From Silene conica (taxonomy: Eukaryota; Streptophyta; Magnoliopsida; Caryophyllales; Caryophyllaceae), in NCBI GenBank assembly GCA_029255685.2, contig CM055312.2:83245010-83309009 (forward strand): a stretch of 64,000 nt of DNA, given 5' to 3'. The notes beneath the pieces were generated by a model. That model was given only the letters and a program-made list of their open reading frames with translations. It was not told the origin of the DNA and searched no databases. Both the position numbers and the translations under genes were made by a program. This document shows, piece after piece, positions 45,518-58,443 of this stretch. How positions within the stretch are numbered: position 1 is the stretch's first letter; the number at the start of each line of letters is the position of its first letter.

Positions 45518-47560
45518 ATGGTCCAATTTTAGAGCTGCGTGAAATAACAAATACTCATGGGCGAAGGTATACAACTACTCAATCGACAAAGGGTAAAGCA
45601 ATAGTTTATCGACCTACTTCAGATCTTTTTTTTAACTATTTATTTAACTTCATGCAAATTCAGTTTAGATACCCGTTACGAATTATTCACGTTCTAGCTA
45701 TATAGTGACGTTATTTTTTTTTTACTATTATTGTAGCTGATCTTGAGAATATGTACTCCACCCAAAAAAGAACATCAACGTCCAGTAATACTCAACCACA
45801 TTCGCAGTCATCCAGTCGTTTCTTAATTGATCAATTTAATATAAACATGTTCAGTACTCAAGTTTACCAAGGTATGTCATTGAAATGCAGATTTCATATT
45901 CTCTTATATGATAAAGTGTAATACTAATTTAATTTTTATTTTACTTAATTTCAAAATAATTTTAGGTACCTCTTTGTTGCCACTACGTGACATAACAAAC
46001 AAACAAGGACAAAGGCAACCATCAATTCAAACACCTCCACATATCCAAAGACAAACATCGATTCAACAAAGTAAGGGTAAAGCACCGATGTATACATCTC
46101 AAAATGGTACGTCTCTAAATTTAAGAACTTTTATAAAATTAAGTATACTACAATCCCAAACTTCTGATTTTTTATGATACTCACTAACGTTTTTTTAACT
46201 ACACAATCGACAAAGGGTAAAGCAATAGTTTATCGACCTACTTCAGATCTTTTTTTTTAACTATTTATTTAACTTCGTGCAAATTCAGTTTAGATACCCG
46301 TTACGAATTATTCACGTTTTAGCTATATAGTGACGTTATTTTTTTTTTTACTATTATTGTAGCTGATCTTGAGAATATGTACTCCACCCAAAAAAGAACA
46401 TCAACGTCCAGTAATACTCAACCACATTCGCAGTCATCCAGTCGTTTCTCAATTGATCAATTTAATATAAACATGTTCAGTACTCCAGTTTACCAAGGTA
46501 TGTCATTGAAATGCAGATTTCATATTTTCTTATATGATAAAGTGTAATACTAATTTAATTTTTAGTTTACTTAATTTAAAAATAATTGTAGGTACCTCTT
46601 TGTTGCCACTACGTGACATAACAAACAAACAAGGACAAAGGCAACCATCAATTCAAACACCTCCACATATCCAAAGACAAACATCGATTCAACAAAGTAA
46701 GGGTAAAGCACCGATGTATACATCTCAAAATGGTACGTCTCTCAATTTAAGAACTTTTATAAAATTAAGTATACTACAATCCCAAACTTCTGATTTTTTA
46801 TGATACTCACTAACGTTTTATTATTTTTCTGTCATCATTATGTTACAGTGACTGATTTTACTCAAGTATTTCTACCACATCCAAATATTCAACCAAATCA
46901 TGGTAAAGCACCGATGTATACATCTCAAAATGGTACGACTCTCAATTTAAGAACTTTTCTAAAATTAAGTATAATACAATCCCAAACTTCTGATTTTTTA
47001 ATGATACTCACTAACTTTTTATTATTTTTCTGTCCTCAATAATGTTACATTGACTCAATTTACTCAAGTATTTCTACGACATCCAAATATTCAACCAAAT
47101 CATGGTAAAGCCCCATTATTTCAATCTGAGAATGGTACGTATACATTTGCCAAAAAAAAAATTACCTTAATCATGTGACGTGGTTACTTAATATATTTTT
47201 TCACCACAAATGATGTTATAGTACTTGATTTTACGCAAGTTATTCAAACACCTCCACATATCCAAAGACAAACATTGATTCAACAAAGAAAGGGTAAAGC
47301 ACCAATGTATACATCTCAAAATGGTACGTCTTTCAATTTAAGAACTTTTATAAAATTAAGTATACTACAATCCCAAACTTCTGATTTTTTATGATACTCA
47401 CTAACGTTTTACTATTTTTCTTTCATCATTATGTTACATTGACTGATTTTACCCAAGCATTTCAACCACATCCAAATATTCAAACTCACTCATCAATACA
47501 GCCACAGAAGGGTAAATCAGCATTGTATCAATCTCAAAATGGTACGTCCCTCTATATATG
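45518..47560 (+). pseudogene. Reiterated N-terminal exon modules of the Helitron Rep-helicase gene
   Basis: Short exon-like units with AG/GT borders encode variants of LLPLRDITNKQGQRQPSIQ ... SKGKAPMYTSQN. Full copies lie near 45966-46106 and 46592-46732. Shorter relatives lie near 45518-45600 (LELREITNTHGRR), 46850-46932, 47050-47134, 47222-47325 and 47442-47540. A block including the MYSTQKRTSTSSNTQPHSQS exon is duplicated with a shift of 626 bp. The function of this Ser/Gln-rich, basic leader is unknown. Confidence 0.6.
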
Positions 47561-49283
47561 GATCTTTATAAAATTATTTATATACCAATCGTAGACTTCT
47601 GATTTTTATGATACTCACTAACTTTTTATTTTTTTCTACCCTCATTACATTAGTTTTTCATTATGTTTTTCTTGGACTGACAATTTATTTTAACTCATGA
47701 TGTTAAAGTAATTGATTACACGCAAAGTTTATCAAAAACTCCAGATAAGACGAAAAAAAACTAATTGCAGCCTCTATAAGCAATTTTTGGAATGGTAAAC
47801 TATTTACTATCTCTTATTTGAATGGAAAGTCTTTTACTACCTCTTTCAACTTAGAACTAACTTTTTTTTTTGTACTCAAATGTGTACCTTAATTTTGACT
47901 CATAGATTATGACTTGGAAAAAGGTGTCAACGATTACCTACTTGCACAAACCTCAAGGAAACAACGTAAACAAAAAATGTCATTTAAGAGATGCAATGGA
48001 AATTTGGAAGCTTTCACGGTCCATAATACCAATTTAACTCCACAATAACGAGCAGCAAAATTAGCCAGGCAAAAGAGGAAACTTATCTTGCGTCAAAGAA
48101 GGATTGCTAAAAAAACTGGCACCTCAACACCCACAACTCCATTCAGCACCATCACATTTGGTAAGTTTCATAATTACCTGATGTATAAATAAAGACCATG
48201 TATATATAACAACTCATTTGTCTATGCGTACAGATAACAATGAACAGCAACTTTCGGGAAATCAAATATTTATCACCGATAGCACTTCAGTACAACGGCA
48301 TCTCGAAAGACAAAATATGATCCGAGATATAGCAAGGAATCTGGAAACAACATACAACACTTACGAAGGAAATAATCGTACAAGAATTGTTGATGATAAC
48401 CTTCAAGGTCATATTATCGTCATAATTCAAGTACACTTACTATTCATTTTTCATTCTCTTCTATTGACATTTCTCTTTATTAACAGAACTTCAAGGATAC
48501 GATGATATCGGAGACCCTATTTACACTTGCACAAAATGTGGTGCTCAGATGTGGTACGGTGAAAGAGATCGTATGGATTCAAAGCCCATAGTGCCGTCTT
48601 TTAATATGTGTTGCAAAAATGGAATAGTAGAACTACCGTTCATCAAAAAGCCTCCAAAGTTGTTAGCTGATCTTTTGATGCAGAAACATCCAAAAAGTAA
48701 ACATTTCATTGAAAACATAATACAATAATATGTTTTCATTTACATCTATGGGGGGCAAAATTGATCATTCTGTGAACAGAGGTAGAGGACCTTACACATT
48801 CAGAATAGGTGGGGAAAATACACATTTAATTGGAAGCTTATTACCTAATAATAACGCACCACCCAAATTTTGTCAACTTTACATTTACGACACGGAAGAG
48901 GAGTTGAAGCATAGGAAGAACGCACTAAGGTCAGACTGTCCTTTTTTATTCGGATTTTCAAAAGTTTTTATTAATTTTCTTCTACTTCAAATTTTAAACT
49001 TTAACAATTATTTATGCAGTTCTACTAACAATATTCAATTTGACGATGGTCTAATGACGGATTTAAAACAAATGGTTGATCGTCACAATGTTTTGGCAAA
49101 ATCATTTAGAATGGCTAGAGATCGGCTAAACCAAGGTACTGATGGTGAGGTCAGGTTAAGGCTCATTAGTGCACGTCATACAGATGGGAGGACATATAAC
49201 TTACCTACTGTCTCAGAGGTGGCTGCCCTAATTGTGGGAGATAATGGAGAATACAGTTGATAGTAGGGACATTGTTGTTGAGG

Positions 49284-52200
49284 CACTACAAGAATACATA
49301 AAACAGGCGACGGAAATTGGCGACTGAAGACAGTCGCCAAATGTAATTTGGCGACTGTCTTCAGTCGCCAAAGTTCTGTCGCAAGCCCTAGTCGCCCAAA
49401 AAAAATTGGCGACTGTTGTCAGTCGCCAAATTTGGCGACTGAAGATGTAGTCGCTATAGGAAGGAAAATGGCTACTGAAGGTGCAGTAGCCAAATTGGCG
49501 ACTGAAAGGGCAGGCAGTCGCCAATTTGGCGACTGAAGCAAAGGGGAGTCGCCAATTTGGCGACTGTAGGGCAGTCGCCAAATTGGTTTTTATAGTCGCC
49601 AATGTGTTTTTTTTCCAGTAGCTTTTCCAGTTTTGGCGACTGATTGCAGTCGCCAAAACCTCCATTTCAGTCGCCGAATTGGCTGGAACTTTTCATGTCA
49701 TATTCGTTTTTGATCTAGCCAAATCTCGTATTTATTCATCCTAATATCCAATGAAAACCTGCAAACAGAAAATTGCAACCCATTTGCGCGAACCGCAACT
49801 TTTGTAACACGAAATTCTCATTTATTAAAAAATGAGAACATTATCCAACTACAAGCTAAATTGACTACATTATCCAAGTTCATTATCCAACCTTAAGCTA
49901 AACCAACTACATTATCCAAGTTCAAGCTAAACTAACTAATACTTATCCAACAACCTAAGTTGCAAATCCCATGCCGGCTCCACTACCACCGCCCTTACCA
50001 TGCGGATCGTTGGGGTCATACCGATACTGTGGACCGGGGTTGCATTGTGTGAAGAAGTTCTCCATGGCCTCCATGCGCTCCTTCATCAACCGATATTGTT
50101 CATCTCTTTCAGCATTCACTCTTCTTTCTTGAGCGAGTTGAGTCTGTAGTTGACTCACAATAGCCGGCTCATATGTTTGGCGAGGCTCATATGAGGATCT
50201 TCTGGCCGGTTCTTTGAAGAAGACACCATGGGCCTTTCCGGTGCCATACACATTACCCTTCTTATATCCCTTGACCAAATTAAACCAAATCTCATTATCT
50301 GGTACTTCGGGATGTTCTTCTTTTTCAGCCTCGAATGCTTCCTACATTAGTTGACAAAAAATTACCATCATTAGTTAACATTAATTTCATTAGGTAACAA
50401 TTCAAAAGTATCTTAAGTAAAAAATCTTACATATAAAGCTTTGTCTTTTGGCTTAATCCAAATTCTCTCATTCTTAGCGTTCACCCTTGAATGTGTGGCA
50501 AGGAACAGTTCCGGGACCGTCGCCTGAGGATCATCAGCCAACATATCATCTGGTTGATCAGCTGACTGATCATCAGCACTCTGATCAGCTGACTGCTCGG
50601 CTGACTGCTCAACTGACTGCTTCTTTTTATTCTTCTTCTTGTTCAGCTACATACACGAACAAAATTCAATGTTTGCTTAGGGACATTATTATTACCAATA
50701 TCCAAATAAACGAGCTAAATAAATAAGTGTTAATATAAAAACTTACACCAAAAAATATGTCCAGAAATGACCGTGAACCAGCATGATGGGTAGGCTCAGC
50801 CATTCCTTCCTTCTTGCCTCCCCTTTTGTTCATGGCCTTCTGTGCCGATCTGGCACGAAACTCTGGGGTATCACGCCGATTCAGAAGCCCCTCAAGCGCC
50901 TCACCTACAACAATGATAAATTATGTCATTATTAGTGGAATTTTCATCCTTTAATCAATACAATTGACAAATAAAGGTAATTGTACAGATATACCTTTAA
51001 GATGTGAGGCCTTTCCCCTTTTACCAATCTTATGGATTTGTATCTAGTTGCTCCAACATCGCGCCACCTCTTATTGACAGTAGACTCTAATTCAGGCTGC
51101 CAATAAAAATGTAGCTGCAGAAATATAACATTAAGTATTAGTTGAAAAACTATAACAGTGAGTAAAATAAGTAATTAATAAAAAAGTTTTTGGTTACCCG
51201 GAAGTTATTAAACCAGGCTTCTTTTTTAGCTTCACTAGCTTCTGTCCAATTCAGGGGCACAGGACCTAACAAAGATGACTTTGTGCTGTTGGTTACACCT
51301 CGAACAGCGGTCTGATGATTAAACCTGAAACACAAGCCAAGTCGCACATTACGGGGTTCCGCGGCAAATTCAGGATACATCTGATCAAAACGTTTCCATT
51401 CTTCCCCGTCACTTGGATGACACATCTTACCCGGAGTACGCGGATTTTCTTTGTGCCATGTCATGTGTTCGGAAATTTTTTTGGTAGAGTAAATTCTTTG
51501 AAGTCTTGGGGAAAGAGGAAGGTAAATTAATTGGTTCTCTGCTATTGGTTTCTTACACTTTTGACCCCTTCTATTACTCTTGTTGCCTTTTTTAGGTTTC
51601 AAAACAACTTCTCCATCACTTGTCTGAAATCTATCCATTCCACATTTTTTGCACTTGTCAAGCAACGCATCATCTTTCCAAAAGAGCATACATCCTTCGG
51701 GACATGCGTCAATCTTTTGATGCGGTAACTGAAGTCCTTTAACTACTTTTTTTGTATTGTAGAAACTTCGAGTCATGACATTATCTTCGGGGATAGCATC
51801 CTCAAGCAGAGAAACAATACCATCAACGGCATTAAATGACATATTATTCTCACACTTCAAGGTTACTATCCTAGAGGCCGCTTGTAATAATGACATTCTG
51901 CTCCCTTCGTATAAAGGTTGTTCCGCAGCTTTTAACATGTCAAAAAAAGCCTTTGCTTGGGGATTTGGAGGTTGTTCTTCATTCATAGCTCGATGATCGT
52001 CATCATTGAGAACATTGTACTCCAAGGCATCAACAATCATATCTCTATATGGGTTCTCATCAAGTTGTTGGATGTGAGGTTGGATGTGAGGTTCTTCGTG
52101 AATTGGAGAATATACTTCTCCATGAGAAATCCAATTATAATAATTTGGACAAAACCCGTTTGTATAGAGATGTTCTTGTACCTCAAGGACAATTGCGTAT

Positions 52201-53494
52201 TTCATGTTTTTACATTTGTTACAAGGACACCTAAGTTGATTTTCTACCGAGTTATATTCATCTTGTTGCTTAGCAAATTCGATAAACTCAGCAACACCCT
52301 CTATAAACCTAGCATTAGGACGTTTTTTCTTAATATCAACCCTTTCATCATACATCCATGAACGTTCCAATCTCTTCATTTTAATCTAAACATAAATCCA
52401 TAAACAAAAAAACTTTCAACAACCTTGCTCAATTGTAAGATAATAATAACAACTTATATATCAAAAATCCCCATTTTTTATAAATCATAACAATTACAAG
52501 CATAACGACATAAATAAAACAAACTTATAACAACATCGTCTTAATCAACATAATACAACATTAATTAAAATTCCCCAATTAATTTACAACATTAATAAAA
52601 AATCCCAAATTAATTTACAACATTAATCAACATAATACAATATTACAAGCATAACAACATTAATCAAAAATCCCCAATTTTCAATTTTTATAAATCCTAA
52701 CCCATAATTTTACATAATTAAGTAAAATTACAAACATAAAATCATTAATAACGCAACCAACATTAATCATATCAACCCTAACCCCAAATTTCATATGAAC
52801 CCTAACCCCCAATTTCACCAATTATCATCCTAATTGGCTCTATAACTTAATTAACTACAACCTAATAAGCTAAGACGATCTTAATTGGCTACTACATCAC
52901 TAAATCTACAAAACAAAACAAAAATCAAAACTAAAAATCGAAATTAAACTAAGAAAAATACAAACCTTCAATTGAATAAAGGTTTTCGTTGGTGGTGGTG
53001 GCGGTTGCTGTGGTGGCCGGTGGTGGTGGGGGCTGCTGTGGTGGCCGGAGGTGGTGGTGGTGGAGGTGGAAGTTGTGGTGGGTGGTCACGGTAGGAGAGA
53101 AGGCGGAGGTTTTTCGTGGTTTTATTTTGTTTTTTAAGAACTCGCGTAATGAAGGAGCTGAGTTTCTGATTTATTTGTTCAGAATTTTGGCGACTGAACT
53201 AAAAATTTTGGCGACTGCACTTCTTCAGTCGCCAAATTGGCGACTGTCCTCAACCCATTTGGCGACTGCCTTTTCAGTCGCCAATTTTGGCGCTAAATTT
53301 GGCGATTGAATACAGTCGCCAATCCTTATCTGCAGTCGCCTTTTTGTGTCGGTGGTGAAAAAGTTTGGGAATACTTACAGTCGCCAAATTGGCGACTGAC
53401 TTCAGTCGCCAATCTTCAATTGCAGTCGCCAATTTGGCGACTGCAGAGTTCAGTCGCCAGATGTCCGTCGCCTGTTTTGTTTTTTCTTGTAGTG
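49284..53494 (-). mobile_element. CACTA-4: internally deleted CACTA with fused genes
   Basis: Ends CACTACAAGAATACAT and TTTTTCTTGTAGTG. The flanks AGG (49281-49283) and AAG (53495-53497) are an imperfect 3-bp duplication. Same family as CACTA-2 by its GGCGACTGA subterminal repeats (49300-49675 and 53185-53470) and its proteins, but more diverged. Genes read on the minus strand. It interrupts the Helitron Rep gene. A GGTGGTGG-rich stretch at 52990-53090 is simple-sequence leader. Confidence 0.88.
49955..52379 (-). pseudogene. TNP2::TnpA chimeric gene of CACTA-4
   Basis: The first exon (52379 to 51198) encodes the TNP2 N-terminus (RSWMYD, CPCNKCKNMKY, CPEGCMLFW) through RNVRLGLC, then passes directly at about 51325-51331 into the TnpA-like sequence (NHQTAVRG, KSSLLGPVPLNW, KKEAWFN). 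All of the transposase core after about residue 345 is missing. Later TnpA-like exons follow: 51114-50995 (LHFYWQPELESTVNKRW), 50904 to about 50747 (AEPTHHAGSRSF), about 50647-50432 (NAKNERIWIKPKDKALY) and 50342-49955 (AHGVFFKEPARRSSYEP, coiled coil, end GMGFAT). A probable one-base loss near 51030 shifts the frame in the second exon. The join lies at the former TnpA intron-1 acceptor. It could give a DNA-binding product without catalysis if the frameshift is bypassed. Confidence 0.82.
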
Positions 53495-55024
53495 AAGAAC
53501 GATCCGGTAGCCTACAACGTATATCAGAACTTCACGCTTCTTATTTAGCATTGCAGTACCCTATCCTCTTTCCGCGTGGAGAAGATGGGCATAGACTTGG
53601 TATCCCTCATAATCAACATTCTAAAGCATCTTCAAGTAACAATGATTATGCGAGGGATAAATTAACCTTGAGGGAGTGGTTTGCTTTTCGTATCCAAAAC
53701 AGATCGCCAGACAAAGAATATCCAACTATTTTGATGGCATGTAAATTATTTGATCCCTACTTATTTTTTTTTATGCAATTTAAAAATTTCCTTTTTTACG
53801 TTAATTATTTATTATTTTAAAAAATAAGTAACGTTCTGCTTTAACATAAGGCTTCTTTTAACAATGGAAGTGTAAACTTTTTATTTACAAGTAAATTATT
53901 TCAACAATTCCTTGCTGATGGTTGCACGATGATTGAATCGGACCGTTTAAAGTATATCCGTTTTAACCAACCAAAGTTGCAGTCAGAAAATTTCAAGAAT
54001 CTAACAAATGCTGCCGCTATTGGACAAACCAACCCATCCTCCGCCGGTGCTCGCTTCATTGTCCCCTCATCTTTCGTAGGGGGTAAGGGTTACATGAGAG
54101 AACTTATCAAGATACAATGACCATTTGCAGGTGGTGTGGGTATCCTGATTTGTTTATTACCTTCACATGCAACCCAAAATGGCCTGAAATTACTAGGTTC
54201 GTTCAAAAAAGAGGACTACGGCCAGAGGACAGACCTGATATACTTACTCGAGTATTTAAGTTGAAACTCGATGAGCTCATACGAGACTTTAAAGAACTAC
54301 ATATTTTTGGACGAACCAGGGCAGGTAATTTTACTATTCTATTTACTTTACTTTTAAATTATCATTACCAAACTTTAAATTTTATAATTAATTCAGTTAA
54401 TAGTTTTTTTGTTTTTTTTTCCCCAGTGGTTTACTATTGAATTCCAGAAACGTGGCCTCCCTCATGCTCATATTTTGCTATTTTTACAAAGGGATGACAA
54501 GTTTCCAGAAGCCATCGATGTTGACCGTATTATAAGTGCTGAAATTCCAGATCCCTTAGAAAACCCAACCCTTTATGAAGTAGTCAAAGATTGTATGATT
54601 CATGGTCCATGTGGTGATCTTAACCCAGATTCGCCATGCATGGTTGATGGAATTTGCACCAGAAACTTTCCAAAGAGATTTAATGAAAGAACTACTGTAG
54701 ATGGTGATGGTTATCCAGTTTATAAGAGAAGGGACAATGGAATAACAATTGAGAAAAATGGTAAAACAATCCATAACGGATATGTTGTTCCATACAATGG
54801 TGATTTGTTGTTGAAATATCGTGCTCACATCAACGTTGAATGGTGCAACCAAGCAAGATCAATCAAGTACTTATTCAAGTACATTAATAAAGGATATGAT
54901 CGTGTAACTGTTAGTGCAACTCGCAGGAATAACGGTACTCACTTATATTTATTTAATTTATGTCTTATAATTTTTTACTGAATAAATGTCCATTAAATGT
55001 CTTACAATTTATTTTTGAAAATAG

Positions 55025-57614
55025 GTAGTGAAGACCCAAATCAAATTGATCAAATACAACAATATTACGATTGCCGTTACATTTCACCATGTGAAGCTGT
55101 TTGGAGGATTTTCTCCTTTCCTATTCATTATAGGACCCCCCCCTGTTTTAAGGTTGGATTATCATCTACCGAATGAGCAAAACGTTATTTTCCATGATGA
55201 CGATCCAATAGACGAAGTGGTTGAAAGGTCTTCCGGTGGTAGAACAAAATTCACAGCTTGGATGGAATATAATAATTTGAATTCTGATGGTAGAGATCTA
55301 ACATATTCTGAGTTTCCACAAAAATTTGTATGGAAAAGAAAAGAAAGGGTATGGAATCGAAGGCGAAGAGGTTTTACTCTTGGAAGGATGTATCATATGT
55401 CTCCGAATGGTGGTGAGAGGTACTATTTGAGAACTCTATTGAACTTTGTAAAAGGACCCAAATCATATGAAGATATTCGAACCGTAGATGGAGTCCCTCA
55501 TCCAACTTTCAAAGAGGCGTGCTACGCTTTAGGCCTACTAGGTGATGACAAAGAGTATATTGATGCCATCGAAGAAGCGAGTTTTTGGGGGACGGGATTT
55601 TATCTTAGGACCCTTTTTGCAACTCTTTTGTTCACTAATAGTTTAGTGAAGCCAGAATTAGTGTGGGAGAAGGCTTGGAAGTTATTAACAGACGATATCT
55701 TACACAGAAGACGAACGGAACTACATAACCGAGGTACTTTATCAACTATCATGTGATTATAAACGTTATTCTTTTATTACATGTAGTAACATTGCTATTA
55801 ACCTATTTAACTTATTATTACTTTTCGTGTATACAGATCTCCAACTCACAGACGAGCAGTTGCAAAATTACGCACTATCCGAGATTGAATCTTGGTTGCA
55901 TAGAAATGGTAGTTCCTTGCGTAAGTTTGACAACATGCCATACCCAGACATTGACATCCTTGCTACGTGCTCGAATAGGCTCTTGGAAGATGAGTTATCT
56001 TATGATAAAGATGCTTTGAAGAAGGAACATGAAGTGCTCACTTCTTCAATGACAGATGAACAGAAATCAATTTATAGAAAAATAATGTACGCTGTTCAAA
56101 ATGGGGAAGGCGGTGTATACTTTGTTTATGGTTATGGGGGAACCGGCAAGACCTTCCTATGGAAAACCTTATGTGCTGGAATAAGGTCAGAAGGTGAAAT
56201 CGTTATAGCTGTGGCTTCGAGTGGAATTGCAGCTATCCTTCTTCCAGGAGGGCGGACAGCCTACGCACGACTGAGCATACCTATTAATGTTGATGAGCAC
56301 TCCACCTATTATGGAATACGACCAGGAACCGATTTGGCAGAGTTATTAAAAAGGGCAAAACTTATTATATGGGACGAGGCACCTATGGTTAATCGTTATT
56401 GTTTTAAAGCTCTTGATAGAAGCTTGAGAGATATCATGAGATCTTCACCGGAAGGAGATCCTGATAAACCATTCGGAGTAAAAGTTGTGGTGTTTGGCGG
56501 TGATTTTTGACAAATCTTGCCCGTTATACCTAAAGGTAGCAGGCAAGATATTGTAGAAGCAGCTATCAGTTCTTCTGCTTTATGGAGATATTGCAAGGTA
56601 TATTAGTTACATCTTTGTTTAATTTTACCTTAAGCTCCTACTAAACTTCAATATTATATATATTACTTATTAATTCTTTTCTGACCAATTTTTTAAATTC
56701 TTGAATTTAAGGTTTTGAAACTCACGAAAAATATGAGACTTCAAGTCGGAAGTGCGCAGTCAGACGTCGACGAAATCAGACAATTTTCAGAGTGGATTCT
56801 CGAAATTGGTGATGGTCTAGCTGGTGGCCCAAACGATGGCATAGCTACCATTGAATTACCCGAAGATATACTTATAAATCCGGGAGTAGATCCAGTAGCT
56901 ACCATTGTGGAGAGCACGTACCCATCTTTAAAGGATCACTTAGGTGACCCCCAATATTTCACTGAAAGAGCTATACTAGCTCCTACTCATGATGTCGTCG
57001 AGGTGGTAAACGATTATGTATTTGATCAAATTCAAGAGGAGGAGAAAGTTTACTTAAGCTCTGATGAAATTAGCAAGGAAGAGACGAACTGTGGAATTCG
57101 GGAACTTTACTCTACCGAGTTTCTTAACTCTATCAGATGTTCTGGTTTGCCCAATCACAGCTTAAAACTCAAAGTTGGAGCTATAGTCATGCTTCTTAGA
57201 AACATCGACCAAGCAAATGGATTGTGTAATGGCACCCGAATGGAGGTAAATCATCTAGGAAATCGAGTGATTAGTGCAACTGTTATTTCTGGCAGTCATA
57301 TTGGTAGGAAGGTCTATATTCCCCGCATCACCTTGACACCTTCCGACACTACCAAGTTCCCAATTAAGTTTGAAAGAAGACAATTTCCTCTAGCATTTTG
57401 TTTTGCTATGACTATTAACAAAAGTCAGGGACAATCTCTATCCCGTGTTGGACTTTATCTTCCAAGACCAGTCTTTACCCATGGCCAATTGTACTTTGCC
57501 TTATCGAGGGTTACAAGTAAGAAAGGTCTAAAAGTCCTTCTTCTGGACGGCGACAATGGAGTTACTAATAGAACCTCTAATGTTGTTTACAAGGAGATTT
57601 TCGAGAAATTATGA
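55025..57614 (+). pseudogene. Helitron helicase (PIF1-like, SF1) half of the Rep-helicase gene
   Basis: Begins SEDPNQIDQIQQYYDCRYI and then meets a run of eight C (55136-55143) that shifts the frame by one. It continues with PNEQNVIFHDDD, FTLGRMYHMSPN and the linker to 55756. After an intron come Walker A GYGGTGKTF (about 56133), ASSGIAAILLPGG, Walker B LIIWDEAPM and VVVFGGDF, then TGA at 56508-56510 where Arg is usual (CGA to TGA), then QILPVIPKGSR. After a short intron (56597-56711) the last exon carries MRLQVG, LLRNIDQANGLCNGTR and FAMTINKSQGQSL and ends at 57614. These are all the main PIF1 motifs. The enzyme would unwind DNA during transposition; this copy is broken by the TGA and the C8 shift. 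Confidence 0.9.
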
Positions 57615-58413
57615 ATTTGTGAGCAAGATTTCCGTAATTGACTACACTAATCTATTTTATTTTGTATTTGAGCCTTTTTTCATGTGATTTATCTTTTATT
57701 TTACAGTCTGTTTAGGAACATACATCAGCATATCAATTATTATTCACTTTTAGATCTTTTCTATGGACGTTTCTATGGACGATTATATCAACAATGACAC
57801 TAAATAACCATTTTTTTTTCAATAAACTTAAGAACTTGAAGACGTTCACATAATATATTAACTTTTACAGTCTCCTACATAAAAAAACTAAGTGAACAAA
57901 GAAGTCATTTACACTTTAAGGGCAAAGCCCAACCAACGGGAATTCTTTAACAGGGGAATTCTTTAATAAAACTCTTAGTTTTGAGTTTTTATAATTTACA
58001 TATCTTAATATTCTCAAATTAGAAAGTTTTATCCGTTCTTACAATTATTCCGCTTATTAACATTGCATATTTTACCTAATTTCCTATTATAAAAAAATCA
58101 AATGTTATTATATATTTTATAAATATATATATAAATGTTATATAAAAATTATAATATTTGGGGTTTTATAATAACTATAATTTATCGTCTTCTATAATTT
58201 ACAAATTAAGTACAAATTAAGTTTCCCGTCCTTTCTTATTTCCTGAATTTTTCTTCACTCTACCAGTCATTGGCTTTTTGGTTGTCTATATAAGTTTGAT
58301 GTAATGTCATTAGAAAAAAAAACCACATTTCACAATAATTCGTTCAAATAAACATAATTGCTATATATTGAAATAAATATACCTACGTCGTCTTTAAAAA
58401 TAAGTGTACACAA
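57615..58413. other. 3' noncoding tail of the Helitron
   Basis: AT-rich. 57966-58200 repeats the internal segment at 45271-45500. No gene. Confidence 0.55.
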
Positions 58414-58443
58414 CCCCGTGATTTTTCACGGGTGTTACACTAG
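58414..58443 (+). terminator. Helitron 3' end: hairpin plus CTAG
   Basis: Perfect 6-bp stem CCCGTG (58415-58420) / CACGGG (58427-58432) with loop ATTTTT, then TGTTACA and CTAG at 58440-58443, followed by host T. This is the standard Helitron transposition terminator, about 7 bases from the end. Confidence 0.92.

Larger units (their letters stand above)
47906..54990 (+). pseudogene. Helitron Rep domain (HUH) half of the Rep-helicase gene, split by CACTA-4
   Basis: Blocks in order: KGVNDYLLAQTSRKQRKQK; a TAA at 48046-48048; RAAKLARQKRK; a zinc-finger-like YTCTKCGAQMWYGER; a frameshift near 48725; MFSFTSMGGKIDHSVNRG; VRLRLISARHTDGRTYNLP. CACTA-4 interrupts at 49284. It continues with SGSLQRISELHASYLALQYP and FPRGEDG (53515-53590), AGARFIVPSSFVGG, a frameshift near 54105, CRWCGYPDLFITFTCNP and another frameshift near 54435. 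Then come the HUH motif [11 protein letters not shown] (His codons about 54472 and 54478) and the tyrosine motif [12 protein letters not shown] (about 54860-54900). In active Helitrons this domain nicks and joins DNA for rolling-circle transposition. Confidence 0.88.
28807..58443 (+). mobile_element. Autonomous-type Helitron, inactive, with three large insertions
   Basis: The 5' end is placed at TCATAATATATATAAAAG (28807), preceded by A and followed by GCTGACGTGGCAC, a sequence type common just inside plant Helitron 5' ends. The 3' end is firm: a hairpin CCCGTG-ATTTTT-CACGGG then TGTTACACTAG at 58443, followed by T. Insertion between A and T fits Helitrons. It encodes an RPA-like gene and a Rep-helicase gene, both on +. 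LTR-B, CACTA-2 and CACTA-4 account for about 14 kb; the remainder is about 15.7 kb. Whether 28807 belongs to the same element as 58443 is an inference from the shared orientation and gene order. Confidence 0.72.

Noticed and set aside
52989..53309. Gly/Val-rich open frame starting with a GGTGGTGG run
   Set aside because: Simple-sequence leader of CACTA-4 running into subterminal repeats; no supporting similarity.
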